From assembly GCA_002691625.1 (NCBI GenBank), contig NZIK01000060.1:1-64000 (forward strand): a DNA stretch of 64,000 nucleotides, written 5' to 3'. Under the pieces are notes generated by a model that was given only the letters and a program-made list of their open reading frames with translations, was not told the DNA's origin and ran no database searches. The DNA comes from Alteromonadaceae bacterium (GTDB lineage Bacteria > Pseudomonadota > Gammaproteobacteria > Enterobacterales > Alteromonadaceae). Every line of letters begins with the position of its first letter. Positions within the stretch are counted from its first letter, which is position 1. Shown piece after piece: positions 9,834-19,485 of the stretch. A program made the position numbers and the translations under genes.

Positions 9834-10856
9834 GTGGGCCCATTAATGCTCGATTGTCAGGCCGAAGAGTTGCTGCCTGAAGAAAAAGAAAAGCTGGCGC
9901 ATCCCGTCGTCGGCGGAGTTATTTTATTTTCTCGTAATTACCATGATAAGCCTCAACTTTGTGCACTGATAAAAGATATACGCCGGTATGCGAATAAGCC
10001 TTTGCTTATCGCAGTTGACCACGAAGGAGGGCGAGTACAGCGCTTTCGTGAAGGGTTTACCGCCATTCCCGCCATGGGCGATATTTTGCGCCATGCGAAA
10101 AACGAAGGCGAAAGCGCTGCTCTTGCTCACGCGTGCGGGCTTGCGTTAGCAGTAGAGCTTAAAACACTTGATATCGACTTTAGCTTTGCCCCTGTATTAG
10201 ATATCAACGGCGTGTCGCAAGTAATAGGTGACCGCGCTTTTGCTGATAATGCCAAAGATGTAGTGGGGTTAGCTGCGTCTCTTATCGATGGGCTTAAAAC
10301 GGCAAACATGCCTGCTATTGGTAAGCATTTCCCTGGTCATGGCAGCGTTGCTCCAGACTCACATATTGCATTACCCCTTGATGAGCGAGATTTTGACGAG
10401 ATTAAACACACCGACATGGTGGTGTTTGAACGGTTAATAGAGCGGGAGTTGCTAGATGGCGTTATGCCTGCCCACGTAATTTACAATCAAGTATGCTCAG
10501 AACCGGCAGGTTTCTCTTCCCGCTGGCTTAAGCAGATATTAAAGAAAGATGTTGGTTTTAGTGGCGCTGTTTTTTCTGATGACTTGTCTATGCACGGAGC
10601 GTCGGTTGCCGGCGGCTATGTCGAGCGTGCCAGTGCTGCACTTGATGCAGGCTGCGATATGGTGTTGGCTTGTAACAATGCTAAAGGGGCCGAGCAAATT
10701 CTTGATGGGTTAGAAAGGCGTATTGCACAGCAGTCTCAGGAAGATAGCCTGAAACGCGAGCGCGTGATGAAGTTATACGGGCGAGTATTGCCTGCGGGCC
10801 TGCGTGAGCAGTACGAAAGTGCAGTGGCACTTATAGAAAAGCTATTGCACGTATAA
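9834..10856 (+). CDS. nagZ: Beta-N-acetylhexosaminidase (family GH3), cell-wall recycling
   Basis: A 340-residue cytoplasmic enzyme that removes GlcNAc from anhydro-muropeptides during peptidoglycan recycling. The GH3 signature is complete: VDHEGGRVQRFREGF at residues 61-75, KHFPGHG at 164-170 with the general acid/base dyad His177 in DSH, and the nucleophile Asp249 in FSDDLSM. The GTG start at 9834 reproduces the conserved family N-terminus MGPLMLD and has AGGG upstream. It is divergent from the penicillin-acylase-type gene, sharing a ~110-base promoter region, and ends convergent to the cobalamin adenosyltransferase. Confidence 0.96.
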   Translation: MGPLMLDCQAEELLPEEKEKLAHPVVGGVILFSRNYHDKPQLCALIKDIRRYANKPLLIAVDHEGGRVQRFREGFTAIPAMGDILRHAKNEGESAALAHACGLALAVELKTLDIDFSFAPVLDINGVSQVIGDRAFADNAKDVVGLAASLIDGLKTANMPAIGKHFPGHGSVAPDSHIALPLDERDFDEIKHTDMVVFERLIERELLDGVMPAHVIYNQVCSEPAGFSSRWLKQILKKDVGFSGAVFSDDLSMHGASVAGGYVERASAALDAGCDMVLACNNAKGAEQILDGLERRIAQQSQEDSLKRERVMKLYGRVLPAGLREQYESAVALIEKLLHV

Positions 10857-10884
10857 AAACTAAGCTTTTTGAGAGATACTGCGG

Positions 10885-10951
10885 TGCTTATAGCGCCGCA
10901 GCAGTTATACAGTCGCAGCAGCGGTTATAAAGCCGCTAGCGCTTACCGGTA
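10885..10951. repeat. Duplicated GC-rich hairpin units between convergent genes
   Basis: A ~18-20-base unit recurs as CGCAGCAGTTATACAGT and CGCAGCAGCGGTTATAAAGC, preceded by a stem TGCGG...CCGCA (about 10880-10901) and followed by the stem GCGG...CCGC (10921-10935). The convergent ends of nagZ and the adenosyltransferase meet here; it could work as a bidirectional transcription stop, though there is no T-run. Confidence 0.55.
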
Positions 10952-10952
10952 C

Positions 10953-11468
10953 TTAAACCGCTACTTCGTCTACACCAGCTTCGATATTTAAAAAGCGTGC
11001 AAAGGTAAATAAGAAGTCACTTAAGCGGTTTAGGTAAGCATGAACCACCTCGGGCACGTCGTAGTGCTTGGCCAAGCTTATTACCGCACGTTCTGCACGC
11101 CGGCATACCGCTCGACAAACATGAGCTTGCGCCGCATCCTCACTGCCACCTGGCAATACGAACGATGTGTTCGGCGGCATTTGATTGGTTAACTCATCGA
11201 TAAGGCTTTCAAGTGACTCAATGTCTGATTCCGTTAACGTTGAGCTGGCCGATATGGCAAAGCCTGCCTGAAAAAGGTTACGTTGAATGGTGTGTAGCGG
11301 TGTGCGATGTTGCTTAGGTACGGAGGCAGCAAGCAAACCAATGTGGCTATTAAGCTCATCAATGTCACCGTAACTTTGTACCACTAAATCATCTTTATCT
11401 ACGCGGATCGCTTTGTCAGCGTATATTTGCGTGCTGCCTTTGTCGCCAGTTCGAGTATAAATTTTCAT
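10953..11468 (-). CDS. Cob(I)alamin adenosyltransferase, PduO/MMAB type
   Basis: A 171-residue enzyme converting cob(I)alamin and ATP to adenosylcobalamin. The family N-terminal ATP-binding motif is seen as TRTGDKGSTQIY (residues 5-16), followed by VQSYGDIDELNSHIG, and the second motif as HVCRAVCRRAERAV. Helix-rich throughout. It follows csiV by 12 bases with AGGA overlapping the csiV end, so it is the last gene of the mfd-csiV run. No cobalamin riboswitch is visible, and no B12-dependent enzyme lies in the window. Confidence 0.9.
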   Translation of the reverse strand: MKIYTRTGDKGSTQIYADKAIRVDKDDLVVQSYGDIDELNSHIGLLAASVPKQHRTPLHTIQRNLFQAGFAISASSTLTESDIESLESLIDELTNQMPPNTSFVLPGGSEDAAQAHVCRAVCRRAERAVISLAKHYDVPEVVHAYLNRLSDFLFTFARFLNIEAGVDEVAV

Positions 11469-11480
11469 TTAACAGCAATC

Positions 11481-13025
11481 CTATTTTTGGGTGTCGTTTT
11501 GGGGGGCGGCTTGTAAAGGACGTTCATAGCGACGAATTTGTACAATAAATCCATACAGCGGATGGTCAAAATAGTGCAGTTGCTTACTGATCACGCGACG
11601 TTGCTCGGCAAGCGGTATGGATACCAGCTGATATTCTACTGTTTGAGCGCTGGTTTCTGATGCATTGCTTTCCAATACGCTGCTTTCACCATCACCATTC
11701 ACAAATGTGTCGCTGATTGATGAATTAAGCTCTGAGCTTAGGTCGCTTCCACTGAAATATTGTGTAGGTACCTGATGTCGATAAAACATCTCACTGTCGA
11801 TATGTAGGTAGGGCACTCGGTTGATATATTTAAGAAATACCTTCATTCGGCCGTCAATTTCCCAAATAGGCTCGCGGAAGGCACCACTATCGTTTGTGGT
11901 CTCGTCGCTTAAATCGCCCTGTGTTTCTAAGCGCTGAAAGGTTTTAAACGAGACAGGCTCTGGTTGTGACAAACGCTGCTCTAGCGACGTGAAAAAAACG
12001 TCGCTCACGATGGCCGTCTGTTCATCCTCATTGAGAACACCTATTGTCGCTTCTTTCGCTGCTTGTGCTGTGTTTGCAGTGACTGCAGTTTCAGTAACCG
12101 CAGTGCGTTTATCTATTATTTGTTCGCCGTCTTTATTAAAGTGACTTGCGTAATTAGTGCCGCCAAAAAGGCGCACGTTAAACGCCTTATTTTTGCCAAA
12201 CTTAACCGGCTGTCGCCACGCTACATGAAGCAGGCGTTCTAACTGGCGATTAGAGCGTATTTGACGAGAAATAGAGGTGAGTTCTTGCATATCGCTAGAG
12301 AGCAAGTGAGTTTTTGATGCTAATGGCCAGTCATTGCCTTCTATAACAACGGGAAGCTGCGCAGGCGCAGGCATACTGTTATCAACGCTATGTCGCACCC
12401 ACTTAATACCATTGGCTAGCTGGTTAATGCTAAGCCAAGGCTTCTCGGTTTCGCAGTAGGTGAATTGAGGTGCTGAGACTGTTTGCTTTGAGTTGGTACC
12501 GAAAAAATCAGTCCAATTTGCGTCTACCCAATACGATGTAATGGTTTCTAGAGAGGGTACTGTGGCACTGCCAGTAGATTCTGAAGACTCTGGGCTTTCG
12601 ACAGAAGTTGAGTCATCAAGCTGGCCTGTCTGGTTAAGCACAATCTTGTTAAGCGCGTTACTTGTATTTAACGCTAAAAAGTCAGTATCAAAATCGGGTA
12701 CAAGCAAACTCAGGTCGTTAGGCCAAGCAGGTAAGGGCTTCTTTTTAGGCAAGCCGTTGATATCGCAAGTGGCCAAGTTTTGCTTGATAAATCGAATGTC
12801 AGGCATGATTACCGCACTGATCACATCCGCCTCACTCTGGGGAACCGCAAAAGACTCTGCCAAATTAAACTGTTCTTCTAGCTCAGTCAGTGCCTTGTTG
12901 CGTTTAAATGCAATAACCTCTACATCAAACCACCAGTCGTCGTTGGCACTTGCTTTGACCAACAACGATGAGGCTATAAAAGCGGCCAACACAGCAGTTA
13001 GTGTGCACCTGCGAAATAACGTCAT
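11481..13025 (-). CDS. csiV: CsiV-like periplasmic protein
   Basis: The product is 514 residues. A signal peptide (TLFRRCTLTAVLAAFIASSLLVKASA) is followed by DDWWFDVEVIAFKR, the typical CsiV opening, and the C-terminus has the family block HSEM-like DSEMFYRHQ plus RRVISKQLHYFDHPLYGFI. CsiV in Vibrio binds peptidoglycan and is needed for LpoA-dependent PBP1A activity. The frame is open to 13076, but the ATG at 13025 is chosen: it gives a clean signal peptide, has GGAG ten bases upstream and begins one base after the mfd stop. The central part has low-complexity Ser/Glu/Thr linkers. Confidence 0.82.
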   Translation of the reverse strand: MTLFRRCTLTAVLAAFIASSLLVKASANDDWWFDVEVIAFKRNKALTELEEQFNLAESFAVPQSEADVISAVIMPDIRFIKQNLATCDINGLPKKKPLPAWPNDLSLLVPDFDTDFLALNTSNALNKIVLNQTGQLDDSTSVESPESSESTGSATVPSLETITSYWVDANWTDFFGTNSKQTVSAPQFTYCETEKPWLSINQLANGIKWVRHSVDNSMPAPAQLPVVIEGNDWPLASKTHLLSSDMQELTSISRQIRSNRQLERLLHVAWRQPVKFGKNKAFNVRLFGGTNYASHFNKDGEQIIDKRTAVTETAVTANTAQAAKEATIGVLNEDEQTAIVSDVFFTSLEQRLSQPEPVSFKTFQRLETQGDLSDETTNDSGAFREPIWEIDGRMKVFLKYINRVPYLHIDSEMFYRHQVPTQYFSGSDLSSELNSSISDTFVNGDGESSVLESNASETSAQTVEYQLVSIPLAEQRRVISKQLHYFDHPLYGFIVQIRRYERPLQAAPQNDTQK

Positions 13026-13026
13026 G

Positions 13027-16000
13027 TTATCGCGACTCCTTTGCAAAATCGGCAATGATATCGCTAATAAACGCAATGCGCTCTTTAGCTGTTTCGGTTT
13101 TCTTCACCAAGCGAAGCTTTTGGCTTCCTTCAAACTTAAAGGTGTTTGGCTTAGTTTGAACCTGCTTAATAATGTAGGCAGGGTTAACCTTGGTGGTTTC
13201 TTTAAATTCCATGGTACCGCCTGTAGCAGACAAGTCTACTTTTAGTATGCCTATGGCAGCGGCTCTTATTTTTATTTCAGCCACATCCACAAGGTTTTTA
13301 GCAGGCTCTGGCAAAAGGCCAAAGCGGTCGATACATTCCACTTGGAATTCGTCAATATCATCTTGCGTCATGCAGCTGGCAAGACGCTTATAAAGCGACA
13401 GTCGAGTATTTACATCGGCAATGTAATCTTCTGGCAGTAGTGCTGGAATTCGCAACTCTACTTCGGTGTGGCCAGACAACGCATCGTCAAGCGACGGCTC
13501 TCTGCCATCTTTTAACGCATTGACTGCTTTATCGAGCATATCCATGTAAAGGCTGAAACCAATGCTCGCTATTTGCCCAGACTGATCGTCGCCTAGCAGT
13601 TCACCGGCACCACGAATCTCTAAATCGTGAGTCGCGAGTGCAAAGCCCGCACCCAAATCTTCTAACTGAGCAATGGCGTCTAGGCGCTTACCGGCGTCTT
13701 TGGTCATACGCTTAGGATGGGGCGTTAACAAATATGCGTAAGCCTGATGGTGAGAACGACCCACACGGCCCCGTAACTGATGCAGTTGCGCTAAGCCTAA
13801 ATGATCGGCTCTGTCCATAATGATGGTATTAGCACTTGGCACATCTATACCGGTTTCGATAATGGTAGTACATACCAGTACATTATAACGCTGGTGATAG
13901 AAGTCGCTCATTACGCCTTCCAAGTCCCGTTCACGCATTTGCCCATGGCCCACGGCAATGCGGGCTTCAGGCACAATTTCAGCTATTTCCTCGGCGGTAC
14001 GCGCAATGCTGTCCACCTCATTATGTAGGAAGTAAACCTGACCGCCCCGTAAAATTTCACGCATAATGGCTTCGCGAATAGTGGCTTTGTTACGTTGCTG
14101 CACGAAGGTTTTTATAGAAAGTCGTCGGGCTGGCGGTGTAGCAATAATGGATAAATCGCGCATACCAGAAAGCGCCATATTTAGCGTTCGCGGAATAGGG
14201 GTGGCAGTAAGCGTGAGTATGTCTACATCGGCGCGAAGCGATTTTAACTTTTCTTTTTGACGAACGCCGAACCGGTGCTCCTCATCGATAATGACTAAGC
14301 CCAAATCTTTGTATTTTATATCGCTTGATAGCAGTTTGTGGGTTCCCACCACAATATCGACCTTACCTTCGCCAATGCGCTGGGTGACGTCTTTTTGTGC
14401 TTTACCGCTTACAAAGCGGCTCATTACTTCTATTTCAAAGGCCCAGTCGGCAAAACGGTCTTTAAAGTTTTCATAGTGTTGCTGTGCAAGTAGGGTAGTA
14501 GGCACCAAAATAGCCACTTGCTTACCGTGGTTGGCCGCCAAGAAGGCTGCTCGCATGGCCACTTCTGTTTTACCAAAGCCCACGTCACCACACACTAAAC
14601 GGTCCATGGCTAGTGGGTTGCCCATATCATATATTACTGCGGCAATGGCCTGTGCTTGATCTGGTGTTTCTTCAAATGGAAAACTATCAGAGAATTTTTG
14701 GTAGTCGTCCCAGTTTATGTTGTAAGCAAAGCCCGGTTTAGCGGCGCGGCGGGCGTACACATCGAGTAGCTCGGCAGCTACATCGCGCACTTTTTCAGCG
14801 GCTTTTTGCTTGGCTCTCGACCATGCATCTGAGCCTAGGTAGTTCACCGGAGCGTTATCCGCATCGCCGCCGGTGTAGCGAGAAATTAAATGCAATGAGG
14901 CTACGGGTACGTACAGCTTCGACTGCTTAGCATACTCAATACATAAATATTCGGTAGTGACGCCACCGGCATCAAGGGTCTGCATACCAAGATAACGGCC
15001 AACACCGTGGTCGAGGTGCACCACCGGCTGCCCAACAGACAGCTCAGCTAGGTTGCGAATAATGGCGCTTTCGTCGGTTGCAGTGCGCTTATCGCGAAGA
15101 CGGCGCTGACTTACCTTGTGCCCGAGAAGCTCGGTTTCAGTAATAAAAAGCAGCTCGCCTTCTTTGCTCTTCCAGCGAAAGCTATGCTCTACCAATCCCA
15201 CGGTAATGCCAATGGCATCGTGATTTGATAGAAATTCGTTAAATGAGTTAACTGGCTTAGGCTTAATGCCTGCTTTTGCCAGTACGGTCATTAACCCTTC
15301 ACGACGGCCTTGCGTTTCTGCACAAAACAGTACTTTTGCGCCTTGCTTGATTGCCTCATTAACGGTGGCAATTAAGCGTTCGGCAGGCACTTTTTTCTGC
15401 GAGTTAATGGCAATGTTGTCTAGCTTTTCGCACAGCATATTCGTGCTGCCCGCTTTATCTTCTAGTATTTCACTGCGCATAGAGGCGCGAGGCCACTGTT
15501 TTATTTGGCCAAACAATTCATTAATAGGTAGAAATAAATCATCGGGTGCGAGTAATGGGCGAGCTAGGTTATACCGGTATTGTTCGTAACGCTCTTTTAC
15601 ATCGGCCCAGAAAAACTCACTGGCATCTTGCACATCGCCATGAAGCAATAGCATGCTTTTAGGGTGAAGATAATCGAATAACGTGGCTGTTTTTTCAAAA
15701 AACAGCGGTAAGTAGTATTCTACGCCGCTAGGCATGGTGCCTTTGCTCACTTGAGAGAAAATACTCTCTGAGGCGTTGTTGGCATCAAATTTTTCAAGAA
15801 ACTGCTGTCGAAACAGCGTGATCGCGTCTTTGTCCGTTGGAAATTCACGAGCAGGGAGCAGTCGAATTTTATCAACGGCGTCGCCTGAGCGCTGGGTTTC
15901 AGTGTCGAAATAGCGAATAGAGTCTATTTCGTCATCGAATAAATCTATTCTAAACGGCTGTTCGCTACCCATTGGGAATAGGTCTATGATGCTGCCGCGC

Positions 16001-16530
16001 ACCGAAAATTCGCTGTGACTCATTACCTGGCTAACGTGTAAGTAGCCGGCTTGTTCTAAATTGCGTCTGAATTGGTCTCTGTCTAGGGTTTCGCCTTTGT
16101 TCAGCATTAACAAGTATTTGGCAAGATAATCTGTAGGCGCCAGTCGTTGCATTAAGGTGTTAACGGGAACAATAAAAATACCGTCAACTTGCTGGGTAAA
16201 TCTGAAGAGGGTTTCTAAACGCTGAGAAACAATGTCCTGGTGAGGAGAAAATGAGTCGTAGGGCAGGGTTTCCCAATCAGGAAATAACGTAATAGGGACA
16301 TCTTTGGCCGAGGGCTTGTTCGCCATAAAGAACGCGAGCTCTTTTTCTAACTTCATTGCCGATGGTGTATCGGCAGTAATCAGCACTATTGGGCCGTTAT
16401 ACTGCTCCTGTGCTTGGCTAATACAAAGCGCAGTACTGCTACCCTGTAATTGCCCCCATTGCTTATGATCCTGAGACGATGCGTCTTTCTTCTGCGCCGG
16501 AAGAGGCAGCGATAATAAGGTGGCTGTCAT
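13027..16530 (-). CDS. mfd: Transcription-repair coupling factor
   Basis: The product is 1167 residues (E. coli 1148). Order: UvrB-like N-terminal domains, the RNA polymerase interaction domain around 480-560 (VVHLDHGVGRYLGMQTL), then a RecG-like SF2 translocase with Walker A GDVGFGKTEVAMRAA (about residue 645-660), Walker B IIDEEHRFGVRQKEKL, and motif VI HQLRGRVGRSHHQAYAYLL, followed by the TRCF C-terminal domain. It removes stalled RNA polymerase at lesions and recruits UvrA. It leads the run mfd-csiV-cobalamin adenosyltransferase, with one base between mfd and csiV. Confidence 0.98.
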   Translation of the reverse strand: MTATLLSLPLPAQKKDASSQDHKQWGQLQGSSTALCISQAQEQYNGPIVLITADTPSAMKLEKELAFFMANKPSAKDVPITLFPDWETLPYDSFSPHQDIVSQRLETLFRFTQQVDGIFIVPVNTLMQRLAPTDYLAKYLLMLNKGETLDRDQFRRNLEQAGYLHVSQVMSHSEFSVRGSIIDLFPMGSEQPFRIDLFDDEIDSIRYFDTETQRSGDAVDKIRLLPAREFPTDKDAITLFRQQFLEKFDANNASESIFSQVSKGTMPSGVEYYLPLFFEKTATLFDYLHPKSMLLLHGDVQDASEFFWADVKERYEQYRYNLARPLLAPDDLFLPINELFGQIKQWPRASMRSEILEDKAGSTNMLCEKLDNIAINSQKKVPAERLIATVNEAIKQGAKVLFCAETQGRREGLMTVLAKAGIKPKPVNSFNEFLSNHDAIGITVGLVEHSFRWKSKEGELLFITETELLGHKVSQRRLRDKRTATDESAIIRNLAELSVGQPVVHLDHGVGRYLGMQTLDAGGVTTEYLCIEYAKQSKLYVPVASLHLISRYTGGDADNAPVNYLGSDAWSRAKQKAAEKVRDVAAELLDVYARRAAKPGFAYNINWDDYQKFSDSFPFEETPDQAQAIAAVIYDMGNPLAMDRLVCGDVGFGKTEVAMRAAFLAANHGKQVAILVPTTLLAQQHYENFKDRFADWAFEIEVMSRFVSGKAQKDVTQRIGEGKVDIVVGTHKLLSSDIKYKDLGLVIIDEEHRFGVRQKEKLKSLRADVDILTLTATPIPRTLNMALSGMRDLSIIATPPARRLSIKTFVQQRNKATIREAIMREILRGGQVYFLHNEVDSIARTAEEIAEIVPEARIAVGHGQMRERDLEGVMSDFYHQRYNVLVCTTIIETGIDVPSANTIIMDRADHLGLAQLHQLRGRVGRSHHQAYAYLLTPHPKRMTKDAGKRLDAIAQLEDLGAGFALATHDLEIRGAGELLGDDQSGQIASIGFSLYMDMLDKAVNALKDGREPSLDDALSGHTEVELRIPALLPEDYIADVNTRLSLYKRLASCMTQDDIDEFQVECIDRFGLLPEPAKNLVDVAEIKIRAAAIGILKVDLSATGGTMEFKETTKVNPAYIIKQVQTKPNTFKFEGSQKLRLVKKTETAKERIAFISDIIADFAKESR

Positions 16531-16600
16531 GACGTCCTATAACTGTTTAATACAATTTATACCAATGTTAGATGGCAATGAGTACTGCTTATGGTGGCAA

Positions 16601-17200
16601 TTAGGATCCAGATTTTTTCTCTTTCGCGCGCTTTCTAAGCTGCTGGGTTTGAACATGCAGACTAGCTCGCACCAGTAATTCTTGATCTTGCTCTCTAATG
16701 GCACTGAAAATAAAGGCTATATGGTAGCTATCTTCCACGCTCTCGCAAGTAATAACTTCACCGTAGCAGAATATGGCTGCCGCTTCGGCGTCTAGAAAAA
16801 GTTTTAGTTCAGCGGTGGTGCCAATGTCTAACGGCGATGCTGACTCAATAATAACGCCTCCGCCTCCATATTTTACTGAGCGATAGCGCTGTGCCTCTTC
16901 ATCTTGCTGATGCAGCACAAAAGACATCATGAGATCTATTTTTCTAGATTGATGGTTAAGAAAGTCGGCCAACGATTCGGCGTGATCGCCTAAATTGCGA
17001 AGGGGTCTAATTGCCTGCGCCTCGATGGTTGCCATTTCACTGGCAATACGAAATGCATAGGGCATGGCTTCTTCAATACCTTCTTCATCTGGAACGGCTT
17101 CATTGTCCTTTAGCGGCCTAACATTGACGTTAATGCCAGAGACAATTGAAAAGTATTCGTCGAATTGGGCTTTCTTTTCATCTAGGCTAAGTGTACTCAC
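16601..17200 (-). CDS. PilZ-domain protein (c-di-GMP-type receptor)
   Basis: A 199-residue cytoplasmic protein with a helical N-terminal half and a PilZ-like beta-barrel in the second half. The segment RYRSVKYGGGGVIIES followed by PLDIGTTAELKLFL and YHIAFIFSAIREQDQELLVR has the family's shape, but the c-di-GMP motifs are modified: RYRSV in place of RxxxR, and GGGGVIIES in place of DxSxxG. It may bind weakly or not at all. Transcribed toward mfd with 70 bases between, divergent from lolC. It is a frequent mfd neighbour in this group. Confidence 0.75.
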   Translation of the reverse strand: MSTLSLDEKKAQFDEYFSIVSGINVNVRPLKDNEAVPDEEGIEEAMPYAFRIASEMATIEAQAIRPLRNLGDHAESLADFLNHQSRKIDLMMSFVLHQQDEEAQRYRSVKYGGGGVIIESASPLDIGTTAELKLFLDAEAAAIFCYGEVITCESVEDSYHIAFIFSAIREQDQELLVRASLHVQTQQLRKRAKEKKSGS

Positions 17201-17396
17201 GACATTCCCCTGCCACTAATTCTTGTGCAGCCAGTAGCTTACACGTAGTATACCCACTTTACTATTTTGGGTGTATCTCGTCATCTCACCTTTTGACTAA
17301 TTAAAGCCTGATCCTCGCTAATGGGGAGACCATGTTAATGGGGTGGCCACGCCATTGGGGTACGAGACGTTAATTTCTTTATTAAAGCAAGGCGCC

Positions 17397-18629
17397 ATGT
17401 CCTATCCTCTTTCAGCATCAATAGCCTATCGATATGCCAAATCTAGCAAGGCCAACCAAACCAGCTTTGTATCTTTTATCAATCGCTTTTCAGTTGCAGG
17501 TATTGCCTTAGGCCTTACGGCGCTCATTATCGTTGTGTCGGTAATGAATGGGCTAGAAGGGCAGCTTAAACAGCGTATATTAGGCATTGTTCCCCATATT
17601 GAAATATCCTCAGAAGCCAGAAACAATACAACGAGCGCGCTCGCAACATCGCCCATTAATGATGTGATTGCGGTTATGCCGTACCGAGAAACGGAAGCGG
17701 TGGTGCAGTCTAAACGAGATTTAAGAGGTGTGCAGGTTCACGGAGTTCATCCTGACCAAATGAAGCAACACACCATGGTAGCGAACAACATGGAGCAGGG
17801 ACGTTTTACCGATTTAGAAGCGGGTAGCTTTAGAGTCATCATAGGTCGAGCATTAGCGCAAAAGTTAGATGTGCGCGTAGGGAATCGACTCCGCGTGATG
17901 GTTGCCGGTGCTAGCGTATATACGCCATTTGGCAGAATGCCGAGCCAACGCCTGGTAACAGTATCAGGGGTTTTTGATATGGGCTCGCAAATGGACGATA
18001 AAGTGTTGTATATGAATATTAACGACGTTAATCGCTTGCTTCGCGACACTAAAGGGCAGGGCGAATCGGTGCGGCTGTTTTTAAACGACGCATTCGATTA
18101 TTTAACCACAGTTAACACTCTTCAAAGTGAATTGGGTATTGATATTGCCCATGTAAAGACATGGCGAGAGCGGCAAGGGCCTTTGTTTGATGCGGTAAAA
18201 ATGGAAAAGAACATGATGATGTTAATGCTGCTGCTTATTATTGCAGTGGCGGCGTTTAATATTATATCTGCTCTTGTGATGGTGGTCTCAGAAAAGCAGG
18301 GCGATATTGCCGTATTGCAAACCCAAGGCATGATGCCTAAAACGGTCATGTGGATTTTTGTTTTAAATGGCCTGTTTAACGGAATTAAAGGCGCGGGAAT
18401 TGGACTGGTCTTGGGTTGCATTATTACCAGTCAGCTTAATAACGTGTTAGAGCTGGTTAACTCTCCACTTACTCTGGCGGCCGATGGAAGCGGACTGCCA
18501 ATTGATATGGATGTCATGCAAATTGTCAGCATAACCGGCATTTCTGTGTTGCTATGCGTATTGGCCAGTATTTACCCTGCCTTCAAAGCCATGAAAACGC
18601 AGCCTTCTCTAGTGCTACAAAATGAATGA
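17397..18629 (+). CDS. lolC: Lipoprotein-releasing ABC permease, LolC type
   Basis: A 410-residue inner-membrane protein of the FtsX/MacB class with four membrane segments (near residues 25-50 and three in the last 140) and a large periplasmic domain between the first two. LolC-like features: SVMNGLEGQLKQRILG, YTPFGRMPSQRL, VKMEKNMM and VLQTQGMMP. LolC with LolE and the ATPase LolD extracts lipoproteins from the inner membrane and hands them to LolA. The ATG at 17397 is preferred over the upstream GTG (17343) because of AAGG at 17390 and the match to LolC N-termini. Unusually, no lolD or lolE follows. Confidence 0.85.
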   Translation: MSYPLSASIAYRYAKSSKANQTSFVSFINRFSVAGIALGLTALIIVVSVMNGLEGQLKQRILGIVPHIEISSEARNNTTSALATSPINDVIAVMPYRETEAVVQSKRDLRGVQVHGVHPDQMKQHTMVANNMEQGRFTDLEAGSFRVIIGRALAQKLDVRVGNRLRVMVAGASVYTPFGRMPSQRLVTVSGVFDMGSQMDDKVLYMNINDVNRLLRDTKGQGESVRLFLNDAFDYLTTVNTLQSELGIDIAHVKTWRERQGPLFDAVKMEKNMMMLMLLLIIAVAAFNIISALVMVVSEKQGDIAVLQTQGMMPKTVMWIFVLNGLFNGIKGAGIGLVLGCIITSQLNNVLELVNSPLTLAADGSGLPIDMDVMQIVSITGISVLLCVLASIYPAFKAMKTQPSLVLQNE

Positions 18630-18749
18630 TTTACTGACCGAGCCTCTAGCAAAGTAAGTGAATAACAAATCGAAAGAAATCACCTGTCTGTTTAAGTAAG
18701 GCATACAGGAATAAACCGAGTTTTCCGTGCAAAACACCGTGAAGTTCAC

Positions 18750-18755
18750 TATACT
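18750..18755 (+). promoter_or_regulatory. Sigma-70 -10 box for the phosphoribosyltransferase
   Basis: TATACT lies 33 bases before the ATG at 18789. The -35 region is weak (TTCCGT about 18 bases upstream). Confidence 0.4.
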
Positions 18756-18788
18756 CGCGGTCTTTTAAATTTCGCCGAATGAGACGTT

Positions 18789-19352
18789 ATGAACAAGAAT
18801 TTTATCACTTCGCAATCCCTATTACAGGACTCCTTTCGTTTAGCCGCAAAGGTATATGACGATGGTTTCCGTCCAGATTTTATTATAGGTATTTGGCGTG
18901 GTGGTGCACCGATAGGTATTGCCGTGCAGGAGTTCTTTGAATTCAAAGATACGTCAACCGATCACATTGCCGTGCGCACGTCGTCTTATTACGGCATTAA
19001 TCAGCAGGCAAAAGAAATTCGTGTGCATGGTTTGCACTACTTAGTCGAAAAAGCCAATGCGGGCGACAAGCTTCTTATTGTTGATGATGTGTTTGATTCA
19101 GGTCGCAGCGTCGACGCACTGATTAAACAAATCAACAAGCTGATGCGTTTAAACACACCTACAGACATTCGCATTGCTTGTCCTTGGTACAAGCCGCAAA
19201 ACAACAAAACAGACATAGTGCCTGACTACCATATTAACGAAAGCGACGAATGGCTTGTTTTCCCTCATGAGATTGCCGGTTTATCGGAAGAAGAAATTCG
19301 TGCTGGGAAAGGCGAGTTATCTGAAGTGATGGATATTCTTTTCAAGAAATAA
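18789..19352 (+). CDS. Purine-type phosphoribosyltransferase
   Basis: A 187-residue PRTase of the type-I fold. The PRPP-binding loop is LLIVDDVFDSGRSVDA (residues 95-110); the earlier GIWRGGAPIG (34-43) is the second PRPP/pyrophosphate loop. It resembles the COG2236 hypoxanthine/xanthine phosphoribosyltransferases that salvage purine bases to nucleotides; substrate choice cannot be read directly. It is a single gene with its own promoter and terminator, between lolC and the convergent histidine kinase. Confidence 0.8.
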   Translation: MNKNFITSQSLLQDSFRLAAKVYDDGFRPDFIIGIWRGGAPIGIAVQEFFEFKDTSTDHIAVRTSSYYGINQQAKEIRVHGLHYLVEKANAGDKLLIVDDVFDSGRSVDALIKQINKLMRLNTPTDIRIACPWYKPQNNKTDIVPDYHINESDEWLVFPHEIAGLSEEEIRAGKGELSEVMDILFKK

Positions 19353-19383
19353 AGCGTCAACATTCTGCTTTCTAGTAAATATC

Positions 19384-19424
19384 AAAGCCGTATTGATCAT
19401 TACATCGATGCGGCTTTTTTATTT
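19384..19424 (+). terminator. Rho-independent terminator after the phosphoribosyltransferase
   Basis: AAAGCCGTAT (19384-19393) pairs with ATGCGGCTTT (one G-U) ending near 19417, followed by a T-rich run. Confidence 0.75.
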
Positions 19425-19485
19425 AAGGCGCTTTATTAGCGTTAGCGCTATCAGCATTGCCATTGTCGCTTTCACTATCACCAGT

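Noticed and set aside
10857..11000. Cobalamin riboswitch for the adenosyltransferase
   Set aside because: The hairpins there are at the 3' end of the gene, not upstream, and no B12 box was seen before mfd, csiV or the adenosyltransferase.
12493..13245. 250-residue plus-strand frame across csiV and the mfd end
   Set aside because: Antisense to two well-supported genes; composition is the mirror of their codon use.
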